DNA from: Streptomyces sp. NBC_00557
GTDB lineage: Bacteria > Actinomycetota > Actinomycetes > Streptomycetales > Streptomycetaceae
Assembly (NCBI RefSeq): GCF_036345995.1
Contig: NZ_CP107796.1
Coordinates: forward strand, 6,758,001 to 6,822,000
Reading direction: 5' to 3'
Length of the DNA: 64,000 bases
The notes under the pieces were generated by a model, which saw only the letters and a list, made by a program, of their open reading frames with translations, did not search any database and was not told where the DNA came from. A program made the translations under genes and the position numbers. This document shows, piece by piece, positions 50,460 through 60,112 of this stretch. Within the stretch, counting starts at the first letter, position 1. Each line of letters opens with the position of its first letter.

Positions 50460-51277
50460 CTGCGGCGCCGGGGGCGGCGGCGGAAGCGGTTCCGGGGACG
50501 CGAGGGTGACGATCCGTTACTCGCGGTGGGGCGCCGAGGAGCGGATCAAGAAGATCAACCAGACCATCGCGCTCTTCGAGAAGAAGTATCCGAAGATCAA
50601 GGTCAAGACCGACTTCCAGACGTACGCGTCCTTCTGGGAGAAGTTCCAGACGCAGGTCGCCGACGGAAATCCCCCGGAGTTTTCCAAAACGCCGTCACTT
50701 TTCTCCGGAAGTACGACAAGCGCGGAATTCTCCTCGGCCTCGGATCTCAGGTGCAGGCAGGTAATCTGACTCCGGATCACTTCCGGGCCGGAACGACGAA
50801 GGTCGGCGAGGTCTACGGAAAACAGCTCGGAATTCCCGTCGGCTCCAACACCATGGCGCTCGTGATCGACAAGAAGGTGTTCCAGAAGGCCGGCGTCGAG
50901 CCGCACCCGGACTGGACCTGGGACGACTACTTCAAGGCCCTGAAGACCGTCCACGACCGGACGAAGGTCCCCGGGGACACCGGCTACTTCCCCATCATGT
51001 ACCTGTACGACCTCCGCCTCCGGCAGAACGGCAAGGCGATCTTCACGAAGGACGGGCTCGGCTTCGACAAGACCGATCTGACGGAGTGGTGGACCGACGG
51101 CTACAACCGCGTCAAGGCGTCCCCTGGTCGGCGCCGTGGAAGACGGACAAGCTGACCGGGCCCGGCACCCTGGTCGAGGGCAGCGAGGCGAGCCGGGTGT
51201 CCAGCAACGACACCGCGCTGTACGGCCTCGCGGCCATCGAGAACCTGGTGCTGCTCCGCGACAGGATGCCGTCGTAG
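50460..51277 (+). pseudogene. Frameshifted extracellular sugar-binding lipoprotein remnant
   Basis: Pieces of a family 1 solute-binding protein lie in shifted frames. A lipoprotein-like TCGAGGGGGSGSG start without signal peptide leads to VTIRYSRWGAEERIKKINQT and FASFWEKF-like text (TYASFWEKFQTQVADGN) in one frame. After a deletion comes VFQNAVTFLRKYDKRGILLG, PVGSNTMALVIDKKVFQKAG and DWTWDDYFKALKTVHDRT in a second frame. SSNDTALYGLAAIENLVLL ends it in a third. At least two frameshifts, a lost signal peptide and internal deletions show a dead gene. Confidence 0.85.
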
Positions 51278-51403
51278 CCGGTGATTGGGGGGAGCGCCGG
51301 CGCACGGGCGGCGGCGCTCCCCGAAGAGTGTGGCCCGCGTCACGGTACGGCGCATGAGTACGCGTACTCAGATTCATCCGCCCCGGCCGGGCACACTCCC
51401 GGC

Positions 51404-51850
51404 ATGGACTGGAACCACTACCGCTTCCGCAGCCTGTGGCCCCTGCCCGCGCCGCCGGCCGACGTGTACGCGGTGCTGGAGCGGCCCGAGGACTATCCGC
51501 GCTGGTGGCCGCAGGTGCGGTCGGTGACCAGGCTGGACGCCGACACCGGTGTGATCACCGTCCGGTCCGTGCTGCCGTACGCCATGACCTTCACCGCGCG
51601 GCGGATCCGCCGCGACCCCGACGCCGGTGTGCTGGAGGTCGCCCTGTCCGGTGACATCGAGGGCCGGGCACGCTGGACCGTCACCGCCGAAGGCCCGGGA
51701 ACCCTGGCCCGCTACGAGCAGGAAGTGGACGTGCACAAGCCGCTGCTGCGCCGGCTCGCCGTACCCGGCCGTGCGGTCTTCCGCGCCAACCACCGCCTGA
51801 TGATGCGGTCCGGGCGCCGCGGACTGCTCCGGCACCTGCAAGCGGTTTGA
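51404..51850 (+). CDS. SRPBCC-family (START-like) protein
   Basis: A 148-residue polyketide-cyclase/dehydrase-type fold starting MDWNHYRFRSLWPLPAPPAD. The pattern VYAVLERPEDYPRWWPQVRS is typical, as is EGRARWTVTAEGPGTLARYE and the C-terminal helix (FRANHRLMMRSGRRGLLRHL). Such proteins bind hydrophobic ligands in a deep cavity. ATG 51404 is used; longer starts lack the family pattern. It precedes tRNA-Val copy 2 by 39 bases. Confidence 0.82.
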   Translation: MDWNHYRFRSLWPLPAPPADVYAVLERPEDYPRWWPQVRSVTRLDADTGVITVRSVLPYAMTFTARRIRRDPDAGVLEVALSGDIEGRARWTVTAEGPGTLARYEQEVDVHKPLLRRLAVPGRAVFRANHRLMMRSGRRGLLRHLQAV

Positions 51851-51876
51851 AGGATCGGCGCCGGGGCCTGTATTGT
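51847..51876 (+). promoter_or_regulatory. Promoter of tRNA-Val copy 2
   Basis: TTGAAG (51847-51852), an 18-base spacer and TATTGT (51871-51876) match a housekeeping promoter, 13 bases before the mature tRNA 5' end. Confidence 0.65.
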
Positions 51877-51889
51877 TCAGTGCGTTCCC

Positions 51890-51961
51890 GGGCGATTAGC
51901 TCAGTGGGAGAGCGCTTCGTTCACACCGAAGAGGCCACTGGTTCGAACCCAGTATCGCCCA
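51890..51961 (+). tRNA. tRNA-Val(CAC), copy 2
   Basis: Identical to the gene at 48463-48534 over all 72 bases plus a few flanking bases (CC before, CC after the discriminator is absent here). Anticodon CAC. The two copies are 3.4 kb apart in the same orientation. Confidence 0.94.
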
Positions 51962-51966
51962 CCGGG

Positions 51967-52001
51967 AAAGGGCCGGTCCGCAGCAGCGGGCCGGCCCTTT
52001 T
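51967..52001 (+). terminator. Terminator of tRNA-Val copy 2
   Basis: Perfect 10-bp stem AAAGGGCCGG (51967-51976) / CCGGCCCTTT (51991-52000) followed by T, a classic intrinsic terminator by Streptomyces standards. Confidence 0.85.
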
Positions 52002-52832
52002 GATGCCACGGGCGAGCAACACGCCCCGGGCCTGCGGCGCCGCACCAGGGACACCGGCTCCCCGGACCCGGTCACCGGCGAGGTCCTCGGGTGCCTCTTC
52101 GGCGGTCGCGACGAGATCACGCCGAGCCGGTACGACACGACCTTCCAGGCTGGCTGGTCGCTGCTGGCGCGCCGCCTCGAGGACTGGCAGGCCGCGAGCG
52201 GTCTGTGGGACGCGGCGTCCGTGCGCCGGGCACGCGCCGGACGGTACGCTGGCATCGCCGGCGCCGTGCTCGGTTTCGTCATCGCCGTGGTGGGCGCGGG
52301 CCTCGGCGGCAGCCGCCATGCGGCCGGAGGACCCGTGCTCGTCGCCGGCGCGGTCCTCTTCGGCACCGGGCTCGCGATGGCGCGGCAGGCCTGGGAGCTG
52401 CACCGGCGCACCCCCGACGGCAGCGCCCAGTGGCTGCGGGTCGAGGCGTTCCGGCGCTATCCCGCCGACCCGTCCGCCCATCCCGGCACCGAACCGCTCG
52501 ACGACGACCAGGTGCGGCTCTGCACGGCCTGGGCGGTCGCCCTCGGCCTGGACGACACCTGGCGGCATGCCGTCGAGACGACCGCCGTGCCCACCCGGCG
52601 GCCGTCCTCGCACGCCGTGCGGCCCGGCCCGGCGCCGGCCGCCGGACTCGTCGCCTCGGCCGCGCTCGCCTCCACGACGGCGTCCTCCGGCGGCGGCTCG
52701 AGCGGAGGAGGTTCCCCGCGGCTGTCGGCGGCGGGGCGGGCGGCGGAGGCGCTCCTGGTGACCGCCGTACGGGGCGCGGTGCCCGGGCCGTGCCTCGCTG
52801 AGCCTAGGCCGCGGCCGGCAGCTCCGGCCTGA
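52002..52832 (+). pseudogene. 5'-truncated membrane protein (DUF2207-like C-terminal remnant)
   Basis: One frame runs from the tRNA terminator to TGA at 52832 but has no credible start before GTG 52221. Its translation includes FGGRDEITPSRYDTTFQAGW, two helices (YAGIAGAVLGFVIAVVGAGL and AGGPVLVAGAVLFGTGLAMA) and EAFRRYPADPSAHPG...WAVALGLDDTWRHAV, the pattern of DUF2207 C-terminal domains, then a Ser/Gly run. The missing N-terminus and the boundary at the tRNA suggest a deletion. It could instead be a short real gene from 52221 (203 residues). Confidence 0.55.
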
Positions 52833-53529
52833 GCGGCCAGTCCGTGCTGACGATCTCGTCCGAGCCGCTGCGCGCGAACCACGCCTGAAGACCGCGGGCC
52901 TGCGCCGCGTGCCAGCCGGCCTGGAGCGTGTGCAGCTCGGCGGGGGTCAGGCGCTCCAGACGGGTCGCGAAGCGGCGGCCCAGGGCGCGTACGACGTCCA
53001 GCGCGGCCAGCGCGTCCGCCGCCGCGTCGTGCGCGCCCTGCAGCGTCACGCCGTAGTGCTCGCACAGGTCGGTCAGGGTGCGGCGGCCCTTGCGGTAGCG
53101 GTCCAGGTGCTTGTCCAGCACCCGCGGGTCCAGCACCCTGAGCGGCGCCGACTGGAACCACCGGTCCAGCGAGGACGCCCGGTGCCTGCGCAACTCCCGG
53201 TCCAGCAACGTGAGATCGAAGGGCGCGTTCATCACCACCAGCGGGCGGCCCATCGCCGCGTGCTCCGCCAGCTGCTCGGCTATCTCGTACATCACCGGCG
53301 CCGGCCAGCGGCCGTTGCGCTGCAGGTGATCCTCCGTCAGACCGTGCACCGCCGTGGCCTCCTCGGGCACCGGCACGCCCGGGTTCACCAGCCACCGGGT
53401 GACCCGGGGCCGGGTGCCCGGCGCGTCCTGGACGACGACGGCGGCCGACACGATCCGGTCGGTCTCGACGTCCACGCCCGTCGTCTCCGTGTCGAAGGCG
53501 GCCAGCGGCCCCTCGTACCAGTACGTCAT
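52804..53529 (-). CDS. DEDDh 3'-5' exonuclease (DNA polymerase III epsilon-like)
   Basis: A 241-residue exonuclease. Exo I is AAFDTETTGVDVETDRIVSA with the DxE pair, Exo II is VVMNAPFDLTLLDREL with Asp, and Exo III is GAHDAAADALAALDVV with the DEDDh histidine and last Asp. The rest (LTPAELHTLQAGWHAAQARG) is a helical tail. It probably trims DNA or RNA 3' ends in repair. ATG 53529 starts the product. The 3' end overlaps the truncated gene by 29 bases, convergent. Confidence 0.9.
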   Translation of the reverse strand: MTYWYEGPLAAFDTETTGVDVETDRIVSAAVVVQDAPGTRPRVTRWLVNPGVPVPEEATAVHGLTEDHLQRNGRWPAPVMYEIAEQLAEHAAMGRPLVVMNAPFDLTLLDRELRRHRASSLDRWFQSAPLRVLDPRVLDKHLDRYRKGRRTLTDLCEHYGVTLQGAHDAAADALAALDVVRALGRRFATRLERLTPAELHTLQAGWHAAQARGLQAWFARSGSDEIVSTDWPLRPELPAAA

Positions 53530-53697
53530 CCCAACCCAACTCCTCGTTCACCCGGGGCAGGTGACGTTCCGTCTTCTGCCCGTTTGGTGATACCCGGGCC
53601 GTTTGCGCCGTACGCCGGGCGGAGACAACAGGAGTACGGGTCTTTGCTGTTCAGCGGCCCTCAGCGGGGAAACACTTGGCTTGGAAGGCTGTTGGTC

Positions 53698-54264
53698 ATG
53701 GCCATTGCGCAGCCCGAGCGGGGCGGGCTGCTGCCCGATCGCACGGGCCCCCTTCGCGGCACGCTCGCCACCACCGCCTGCATGGAGACACTGCAGGTCG
53801 GCTATCTCCACGCGGTCGCCGCCGCGGCGGGATGCTCGCTGTCCCAGCCCTTCCCGGACAACGGCATCGACTGGCATGTCAGCCACAGCGCGCCCGGGCA
53901 CACCGTCGACGACGAGGTCACCATCAAGGTGCAGCTCAAGGCCACGTACCAGGTCGCGCCGAACCCTCCGGGGCGCTCCTTCTCCTTCACCCTCGACAAC
54001 GACCATCTGCGCAAGCTCGCCCGCACACCCGTCTCGGTGCACAAGATCCTCGTCGTGATGCTCGTCCCGCGCTCCCAGGACGACTGGCTGCGCGCCAGCC
54101 ACGACCGGCTCGACCTCAGGCACTGCTGCTACTGGGTCAACCTGGCCGGTCACGCCGTCACCGGCCGGCACCGGACCACCGTGCGGATCCCGACCTCGCG
54201 CATCTTCGACGACCGGGCGCTGTGCGAGATCATGACGCGGGTCGGGACGGGAGGCAGGCCATGA
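53698..54264 (+). CDS. DUF4365-type protein (PD-(D/E)xK nuclease-like)
   Basis: A 188-residue protein starting MAIAQPERGGLLPDRTGPLR. It has the DUF4365 pattern: GYLHAVAAAAGCSL, PFPDNGIDWHVSHSAPG (putative Asp ligand), VTIKVQLKATYQ (Q-x-K pair), then FSFTLDNDHLRKLARTPVS and ILVVMLVPRSQDDWL. D-then-QxK spacing matches the restriction endonuclease-like fold, but activity is not shown. The stop overlaps the next ATG (ATGA), so the two are co-translated. Confidence 0.78.
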   Translation: MAIAQPERGGLLPDRTGPLRGTLATTACMETLQVGYLHAVAAAAGCSLSQPFPDNGIDWHVSHSAPGHTVDDEVTIKVQLKATYQVAPNPPGRSFSFTLDNDHLRKLARTPVSVHKILVVMLVPRSQDDWLRASHDRLDLRHCCYWVNLAGHAVTGRHRTTVRIPTSRIFDDRALCEIMTRVGTGGRP

Positions 54265-55505
54265 GGAGCCGTCCGTACGAGGAGCCGCCGCGCCAGGTCC
54301 GGCCGCATCCCGACGACCCCGCCTGGCAGCGGCCGCCCGACCCCGGCCGGGTCGACCCCGCCGTGCTCGGCGCCCTGCTGCGCCGGCACGGCTGGCAGCG
54401 GCGCGGCGGGGCCCCGGGACGCTACGGCCGCTGGACCCCGCCCGGACCGGGCGGCGGCGGGACCAGCCTGCTGGTGCCGGAGAGCCGGGCCTTCCCCGAC
54501 AGCGACGACCTGCTCGGCGAGGCCCTCGACGCTCTCGCCCGCAGCCACACCCCCGCCGCGCGCGAGGTGCTGATCTCCCTCGCCGTGCCCAGCGACGAGA
54601 TCCGCTGGTGGCGGGACACCCCGAGCGGACCCGTCGGCGCCGCGCCCTGGTCGGCCGACGAGCAACTGCGCGGCGCCGCACGGCAGATGCTGCTCGCCGC
54701 CGCGCTCGCCACACGCGCCCGTGCCGGCTACCACGGCGCCCGCCACCGCCGTGCGGCCGCCGCGCTCCTGGACGACGTCCTCGTCGGCCCCGCCGCCGAG
54801 GGCCGGCGTCTCACCGCCTTCGTGCCCGTGCCCACCGGCCGCCCGCTCGCCGTCCGCCTCCACCAGGCCCTGTACGCCGCCCGGGAGGCCGTCGACTACC
54901 GGCGGGCCACCGGCGGTATGGACGCCTTCGACGGCGCCGTCGAGGCCGGCGTCAGCCGCGAGCTGACCGAGGCGCTGGCCGCGCTCGTCCGGGGCACCGA
55001 GGGCGCCCGGATCGCCGTCGCCTGGGCGCCCGGCGCCGGTGTCCCCGAGGGCTGCGCCCCCTCCGCCGAACCCGTCGAGTTCTCACCCGGCGACCTGCCC
55101 GTCCTGCGCGAGGCCGCCGCCCGCTACCTGCGCGAGGAACCCTCCGTGCCGGTCCGGATCACCGGCGCCGTGGTCCGCATGCGCCGCTCCGGACCCGGCG
55201 GCGCGGGCACGGTGCGGCTGCGCGTCCTCGCGGGCGCCGACGTGCCGCACGTGCGCGTCACCCTGGACGAGGAGGACTACCGCATCGCCGGCCACGCCCA
55301 CCTCGTCGGACTCCCGGTGCGGGTGCACGGCCGGCTGGAGCGGCGCGGCGGCTTCCGGCGGCTCACCGGCGCCTCCGGCGTCGTACCCGTGCAGGTCGAC
55401 GAGGGGGAGCGGGACCGGCTGATGAAGTCCCTGCAGGAGAACCTCGACTTCTTCGAGGAGGCGTGCGGCGACAGGGAGCCAGGAGAGTACGGGGACGAGG
55501 ACTGA
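54261..55505 (+). CDS. Conserved-looking hypothetical protein coupled to DUF4365 gene
   Basis: A 414-residue soluble protein. The first part includes LGALLRRHGWQRRGGAPG and GGGGTSLLVPESRAFPDS. A central segment (DEQLRGAARQMLLAAALATR, YHGARHRRAAAALLDDVLVG) is helical. The C-terminal part (PVRITGAVVRMRRSGP, VRVTLDEEDYRIAGHAHLVG, VRVHGRLERRGGFRRLTG) is beta-rich and OB-like, suggesting nucleic-acid binding. Overlapping starts tie it to the nuclease-like protein. I do not recognise a named family. Confidence 0.7.
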   Translation: MRSRPYEEPPRQVRPHPDDPAWQRPPDPGRVDPAVLGALLRRHGWQRRGGAPGRYGRWTPPGPGGGGTSLLVPESRAFPDSDDLLGEALDALARSHTPAAREVLISLAVPSDEIRWWRDTPSGPVGAAPWSADEQLRGAARQMLLAAALATRARAGYHGARHRRAAAALLDDVLVGPAAEGRRLTAFVPVPTGRPLAVRLHQALYAAREAVDYRRATGGMDAFDGAVEAGVSRELTEALAALVRGTEGARIAVAWAPGAGVPEGCAPSAEPVEFSPGDLPVLREAAARYLREEPSVPVRITGAVVRMRRSGPGGAGTVRLRVLAGADVPHVRVTLDEEDYRIAGHAHLVGLPVRVHGRLERRGGFRRLTGASGVVPVQVDEGERDRLMKSLQENLDFFEEACGDREPGEYGDED

Positions 55506-55603
55506 GGGTGACCGTTTCGCGGTCGGCGCCGTGAGGTCGGTACGATCGCCTGTGCGCGCGCTCCTGGTACGGCGCCGCACCCACCTTCAGTCAGGAGAGA
55601 CCG

Positions 55604-57580
55604 GTGTCAGACGTCCGTGTGATCATCCAACGCGATTCCGAGCGGGAAGAACGCGTGGTGACGACGGGCACTACGGCCGCCGACCTCTTCGCGGGCGAGC
55701 GCTCGATCATCGCCGCGCGCGTGGGCGGCGAGCTGAAGGACCTGGCGTACGAGCTGGCCGACGGCGACGAGGTCGAGGGCGTCGAGATCTCGTCCGAGGA
55801 CGGCCTGAACATCCTGCGCCACTCCACCGCACACGTCATGGCACAGGCCGTGCAGGAGCTGTTCCCCGAGGCCAAGCTGGGCATCGGCCCGCCCGTCAAG
55901 GACGGCTTCTACTACGACTTCGACGTCGACAAGCCGTTCACGCCCGAGGATCTCAAGGCCATCGAGAAGAAGATGCAGGAGATCCAGAAGCGCGGGCAGC
56001 GCTTCTCCCGCCGTGTGGTCACCGACGAGGCCGCCCGTGAGGAGCTGGCGGACGAGCCGTACAAGCTGGAGCTGATCGGCCTCAAGGGCTCCGCCTCCTC
56101 CGACGACGGCGCGGACGTCGAGGTCGGCGCCGGAGAGCTGACGATCTACGACAACCTGGACGCCAAGACCGGCGAGCTGTGCTGGAAGGACCTGTGCCGC
56201 GGTCCGCACCTGCCCTCGACCCGGCTGATCCCGGCGTTCAAGCTGATGCGCAACGCGGCCGCCTACTGGCGCGGCAGCGAGAAGAACCCGATGCTCCAGC
56301 GCATCTACGGCACCGCCTGGCCGTCGAAGGACGAGCTGAAGGCGTACCTGGACTTCCTCGCCGAGGCGGAGAAGCGCGACCACCGCAAGCTCGGCACCGA
56401 GCTGGACCTGTTCTCCATCCCGGAGCAGATCGGCTCCGGCCTCGCCGTCTTCCACCCCAAGGGGGGCATCGTCCGCCGGGTCATGGAGGACTACTCGCGC
56501 CGCCGGCACGAGGAGGAGGGCTACGAGTTCGTCTACACCCCGCACGCGACCAAGGGGAAGCTCTTCGAGACCTCCGGGCACCTGGACTGGTACGCCGAGG
56601 GCATGTACCCGCCCATGCAGCTCGACGAGGGCGTGGACTACTACCTCAAGCCCATGAACTGCCCGATGCACAACCTGATCTTCGACGCGCGCGGCCGCTC
56701 CTACCGCGAACTGCCGCTGCGCCTCTTCGAGTTCGGGACCGTGTACCGGTACGAGAAGTCGGGCGTCGTGCACGGCCTGACTCGCGCCCGGGGCTTCACG
56801 CAGGACGACGCGCACATCTACTGCACCCGCGAGCAGATGTCCGAGGAACTGGACAAGACGCTCACCTTCGTCCTCGGTCTGCTGCGCGACTACGGCCTGA
56901 CCGACTTCTACCTGGAGCTGTCCACCAAGGACCCGGAGAAGTTCGTCGGCTCCGACGAGGTCTGGGAGGAGGCGACCGAGACGCTGCGCCAGGTCGCCGA
57001 GAAGCAGGGCCTGCCGCTGGTCCCGGACCCGGGCGGCGCCGCCTTCTACGGCCCGAAGATCTCTGTCCAGGCCAAGGACGCGATCGGCCGGACCTGGCAG
57101 ATGTCGACCATCCAGCTCGACTTCAACCTGCCCGAGCGGTTCAACCTGGAGTACACCGGTCCCGACGGCTCCAAGCAGCGCCCGGTCATGATCCACCGCG
57201 CCCTGTTCGGCTCCATCGAGCGGTTCTTCGCGGTCCTGCTGGAGCACTACGCGGGCGCCTTCCCGGCGTGGCTGGCGCCGGTGCAGGCGCTGGGCATCCC
57301 GATCGGCGACGCGCACGTGGAGTACCTGGAGAAGTTCGCGGCGGCGGCCCGCAAGAAGGGCCTGCGCGTCGAGGTGGACTCCTCCTCGGACCGCATGCAG
57401 AAGAAGATCCGCAACGCCCAGAAGCAGAAGGTGCCCTTCATGGTCATCGCGGGCGACGAGGACATGTCGAACGGCTCGGTCTCCTTCCGCTACCGCGACG
57501 GCTCCCAGGAGAACGGCATCCCGTTCGACGAGGCCATCGCCAAGATCGCGAAGGTCGTGGAGGACCGGGTCCAGGTCTGA
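55604..57580 (+). CDS. thrS: Threonyl-tRNA synthetase
   Basis: A 658-residue class II synthetase. TGS and editing domains come first ([40 protein letters not shown] with HxxxH). The catalytic core has motif 2 [28 protein letters not shown], zinc ligands including Cys in MNCPMHN, and motif 3 [15 protein letters not shown]. The anticodon domain closes ([20 protein letters not shown]). GTG 55604 follows CAGGAGAGA. Length is standard. No T-box leader was seen. Confidence 0.97.
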   Translation: MSDVRVIIQRDSEREERVVTTGTTAADLFAGERSIIAARVGGELKDLAYELADGDEVEGVEISSEDGLNILRHSTAHVMAQAVQELFPEAKLGIGPPVKDGFYYDFDVDKPFTPEDLKAIEKKMQEIQKRGQRFSRRVVTDEAAREELADEPYKLELIGLKGSASSDDGADVEVGAGELTIYDNLDAKTGELCWKDLCRGPHLPSTRLIPAFKLMRNAAAYWRGSEKNPMLQRIYGTAWPSKDELKAYLDFLAEAEKRDHRKLGTELDLFSIPEQIGSGLAVFHPKGGIVRRVMEDYSRRRHEEEGYEFVYTPHATKGKLFETSGHLDWYAEGMYPPMQLDEGVDYYLKPMNCPMHNLIFDARGRSYRELPLRLFEFGTVYRYEKSGVVHGLTRARGFTQDDAHIYCTREQMSEELDKTLTFVLGLLRDYGLTDFYLELSTKDPEKFVGSDEVWEEATETLRQVAEKQGLPLVPDPGGAAFYGPKISVQAKDAIGRTWQMSTIQLDFNLPERFNLEYTGPDGSKQRPVMIHRALFGSIERFFAVLLEHYAGAFPAWLAPVQALGIPIGDAHVEYLEKFAAAARKKGLRVEVDSSSDRMQKKIRNAQKQKVPFMVIAGDEDMSNGSVSFRYRDGSQENGIPFDEAIAKIAKVVEDRVQV

Positions 57581-57605
57581 TCCACCCCGTGTGAAGAGCG
57601 CGGAC

Positions 57606-57639
57606 AGGCCCCCGGGACCCCAGTGGATCCCGGGGGCCT
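57606..57639 (+). terminator. Terminator after thrS
   Basis: Perfect 12-bp stem AGGCCCCCGGGA (57606-57617) / TCCCGGGGGCCT (57628-57639) with a 10-base loop, followed by TTT. Confidence 0.88.
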
Positions 57640-57665
57640 TTCCCGGTCGGCGGGGGTGACGCCAT

Positions 57666-58223
57666 ATGCTGCACAGCATGACGAGTGAGCCGGAGCAGCA
57701 GATCGGAGTGGGGACGCAGGACGCGTTCCAGCGCCTGTGGACGCCCCACCGGATGGCCTACATCCAGGGCGAGGGCAAGCCGACCGGTCCCGGGGCCGAC
57801 GACGGCTGCCCCTTCTGCACGATCCCGGCCAAGTCCGACGAGGACGGACTGATCGTCCGGCGTGGCGAGCACGTCTACGCGGTGCTCAACCTCTACCCGT
57901 ACAACGGCGGCCATCTGATGACGGTCCCGTACCGCCATGTCGCCGACTACACGGAGCTGACCGGTCCGGAGACCGCCGAGCTGGCCGAGCTGACCAAGCA
58001 GGCCATGACCGCCCTGCGCAGCGCGTCCGGCGCGCACGGCTTCAACATCGGCATGAACCAGGGCACGGTCGCGGGCGCCGGCATCGCCGCCCACCTGCAC
58101 CAGCACATCGTCCCGCGCTGGGGCGGCGACACCAACTTCATGCCGGTGGTCGGCCACACCAAGGTGCTGCCGCAGCTGCTGGCGGACACCAGGAAGATGC
58201 TGGCCGAGGCCTGGCCGGCGTAG
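57666..58223 (+). CDS. HIT-domain nucleotide hydrolase/phosphorylase
   Basis: A 185-residue HIT protein with histidine triad HLHQHIVPRW (about residue 142), the CPFCTIPAKSDEDGLI zinc-like Cys pair and YAVLNLYPYNGGHLMTVPYR. Actinobacterial members act as Ap4A phosphorylase or adenylylsulfate hydrolase. ATG 57666 is used; MTSEPEQQIGV from 57678 is an alternative. The order thrS-HIT-...-pgsA is the usual actinobacterial arrangement. Confidence 0.88.
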   Translation: MLHSMTSEPEQQIGVGTQDAFQRLWTPHRMAYIQGEGKPTGPGADDGCPFCTIPAKSDEDGLIVRRGEHVYAVLNLYPYNGGHLMTVPYRHVADYTELTGPETAELAELTKQAMTALRSASGAHGFNIGMNQGTVAGAGIAAHLHQHIVPRWGGDTNFMPVVGHTKVLPQLLADTRKMLAEAWPA

Positions 58224-58254
58224 TCGCTCCGGTGCCCTCCGCCGAGGGCACCGC

Positions 58255-59901
58255 TCACGCGTCGTACAGGTCGGCCTTCGTCGGTGTCGGGTCCTGCACC
58301 AGCCCGCTGAGGACGCCCGAGCGCGTGCCGAACTTCTCCGTGTCCACGCCGTTCTCCTCCAGCACCCTCATCGCCGCCGCGTGCACCACCCGCAGCACCG
58401 GCGTGGCCGCGCGCAGCGCGTCGTCGGCCATGAAGCGGTGCCGCCACGGCTGGTCGGCCCAGGCGTGCCGCAGGCCGAACGGCTCGGGCAGGACCAGCTG
58501 GCCGCCGAGCCAGTTGAGCAGCGGCGGATACCAGGTCAGCGGGGCGCGCGTGGCCAGCCGGACCACCTCGTCGGTGGTGGCCAGCGGCAGCATGACCTTG
58601 CGGGTCTCCCACGGCTTGAGGGACTTGGCGACCTCCTTGCTCGGCGGCTCCGGCTTGGAGGTGAACAGCGAGTTGACCGGCCCCAGCGCGTGCCCGGTGA
58701 CCTCGATGCGCAGCGTCTCGTGCAGCACCGTCACCGTGATCAGCATGGTGATGACCAGCTGACCGTCCCACAGCGTCCACTGCACGCCCAGGTAGTGCCG
58801 GTCGCCGCTGCCGAACTGCTGCTTGTTGCAGATCTCCTGTATCGCGTGCGGCTTGACCTGGAAGGCCTCGACGTCGGTGCCCTGCGGGCGGGACACCTCC
58901 GTGGCCTTCTCGCCGATCGGCGTGACGATCCAGTGCTTGATGGACGGCTTGGGGAAACCGCCGGTGTTCAGCGGGCCGCGCTCCAGCAGGGCGAGCTGGT
59001 CGTGGATCGCGCGTATGACGTCCCAGCTGCGGAACGGGTGGATCTCCCGGGACGGGTCGGCCGGCACCAGGTCCTCGGCGAGCTGCCAGGAACCCCAGCG
59101 TGTGCCCATGCCGAGTATGCCCTTGGGGCCGGCGTAGAAGACCGAGTTGGACTGCTGCTCGGCGCTGAGCCGGGCCAGTGACTGGCGCAGCTCCTCGGCC
59201 GCGGTCTGGTTCGGTCCGCGCGGCACCGCCTCCGGGACCTTGGCGCCGACGCTGGTGCCCGACAGCAGGCCGTCCCAGCGGGCCCGCAGGTCTCTGGCCG
59301 TGCGCTCGCAGATCTGCTTGGCCCAGAACCAGCCGAGGACGGGCACCACCACGCAGGCGCGCGCGTACCACCCCCAGAATCCGCCGAACGGCATCTTGAT
59401 CAGGAACAGCGCGGCGAGCAGGCCGACGCCGAGGAGGAGGACGGTGGCGAGCGCCCCCGCCCGTCTGTCCTCGCGGGTGGCGACGAACGTGCGCAGCTGG
59501 AAGACGAGCAGCCAGCCCAGCAGCCCGGGCAGGAAGAGCACCCCGCACAGCAGCGTCACGGCGGTCAGCCGGTTGTCGCGCTCCCGGCGGATGTTGTTGG
59601 CCGCGAGGCAGTGCTCGACGACGAACTGGGGCTCCGAGCCGAAGGACTGGATGAGCGGCTTGCGGCCGGGCGCGAGCATCCGGGTGATCACGGCGCGCGA
59701 GAACGCCTCACCGAGATTGGGCCGCAGCAGCGCGATTCTGCCGGGCTTGAGGGTCGACTCGTGCCATTCGTTGTCGGCCTTCTTGATCTCCTCCATCGGG
59801 CTGTCCCGGTACGCCGCGGAAGCCAGCGCGGCGGTCGCCGCCTGGCCCTCGTCGCCCGAGACGGGCACCTGGGGTCCGTCCCACTCCGTTCCCAACGACA
59901 T
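58255..59901 (-). CDS. Large conserved-looking membrane protein of unknown function
   Basis: A protein of about 548 residues from ATG 59901 (MSLGTEWDGPQVPVSG); earlier ATGs at 59913 and 59961 are possible. The N-terminal third is soluble (ADNEWHESTLKPGRIALLRP), then four helices in two pairs (TLLCGVLFLPGLLGWLLVFQ, ALATVLLLGVGLLAALFLIK, ARACVVVPVLGWFWAKQ), then a soluble domain of about 330 residues (KHWIVTPIGEKATEVSRPQG). No catalytic motif is recognised. It is convergent with the HIT gene and upstream of the EF-G paralogue. Confidence 0.8.
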   Translation of the reverse strand: MSLGTEWDGPQVPVSGDEGQAATAALASAAYRDSPMEEIKKADNEWHESTLKPGRIALLRPNLGEAFSRAVITRMLAPGRKPLIQSFGSEPQFVVEHCLAANNIRRERDNRLTAVTLLCGVLFLPGLLGWLLVFQLRTFVATREDRRAGALATVLLLGVGLLAALFLIKMPFGGFWGWYARACVVVPVLGWFWAKQICERTARDLRARWDGLLSGTSVGAKVPEAVPRGPNQTAAEELRQSLARLSAEQQSNSVFYAGPKGILGMGTRWGSWQLAEDLVPADPSREIHPFRSWDVIRAIHDQLALLERGPLNTGGFPKPSIKHWIVTPIGEKATEVSRPQGTDVEAFQVKPHAIQEICNKQQFGSGDRHYLGVQWTLWDGQLVITMLITVTVLHETLRIEVTGHALGPVNSLFTSKPEPPSKEVAKSLKPWETRKVMLPLATTDEVVRLATRAPLTWYPPLLNWLGGQLVLPEPFGLRHAWADQPWRHRFMADDALRAATPVLRVVHAAAMRVLEENGVDTEKFGTRSGVLSGLVQDPTPTKADLYDA

Positions 59902-60112
59902 TCCCGCCCCCATCGCCGCCGGTGTCGCTTCTGCGGCCTTCCCGCCTTCCTCGCTCCGCACACCTGTTGAACAGGCCGTCGCGTCGATTACCCGTCACAA
60001 CCGGACGGCTGCGGCACGACGCGATCAGGTGATCAGCGTAGTCGCCGCCACCGACAACCGGCGGGCGGACGGCCGAAGCCGCCCGCCCGCACACCCGGCC
60101 CGGGGTGCTGGA

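Noticed and set aside
48463..52832. Integrative element using tRNA-Val as attachment site
   Set aside because: No integrase or excisionase; the repeats are whole functional tRNA genes rather than 3' fragments.
55506..55603. T-box leader before thrS
   Set aside because: Too short (98 bases) and lacks the conserved T-box sequence; the GTG has a normal ribosome site.
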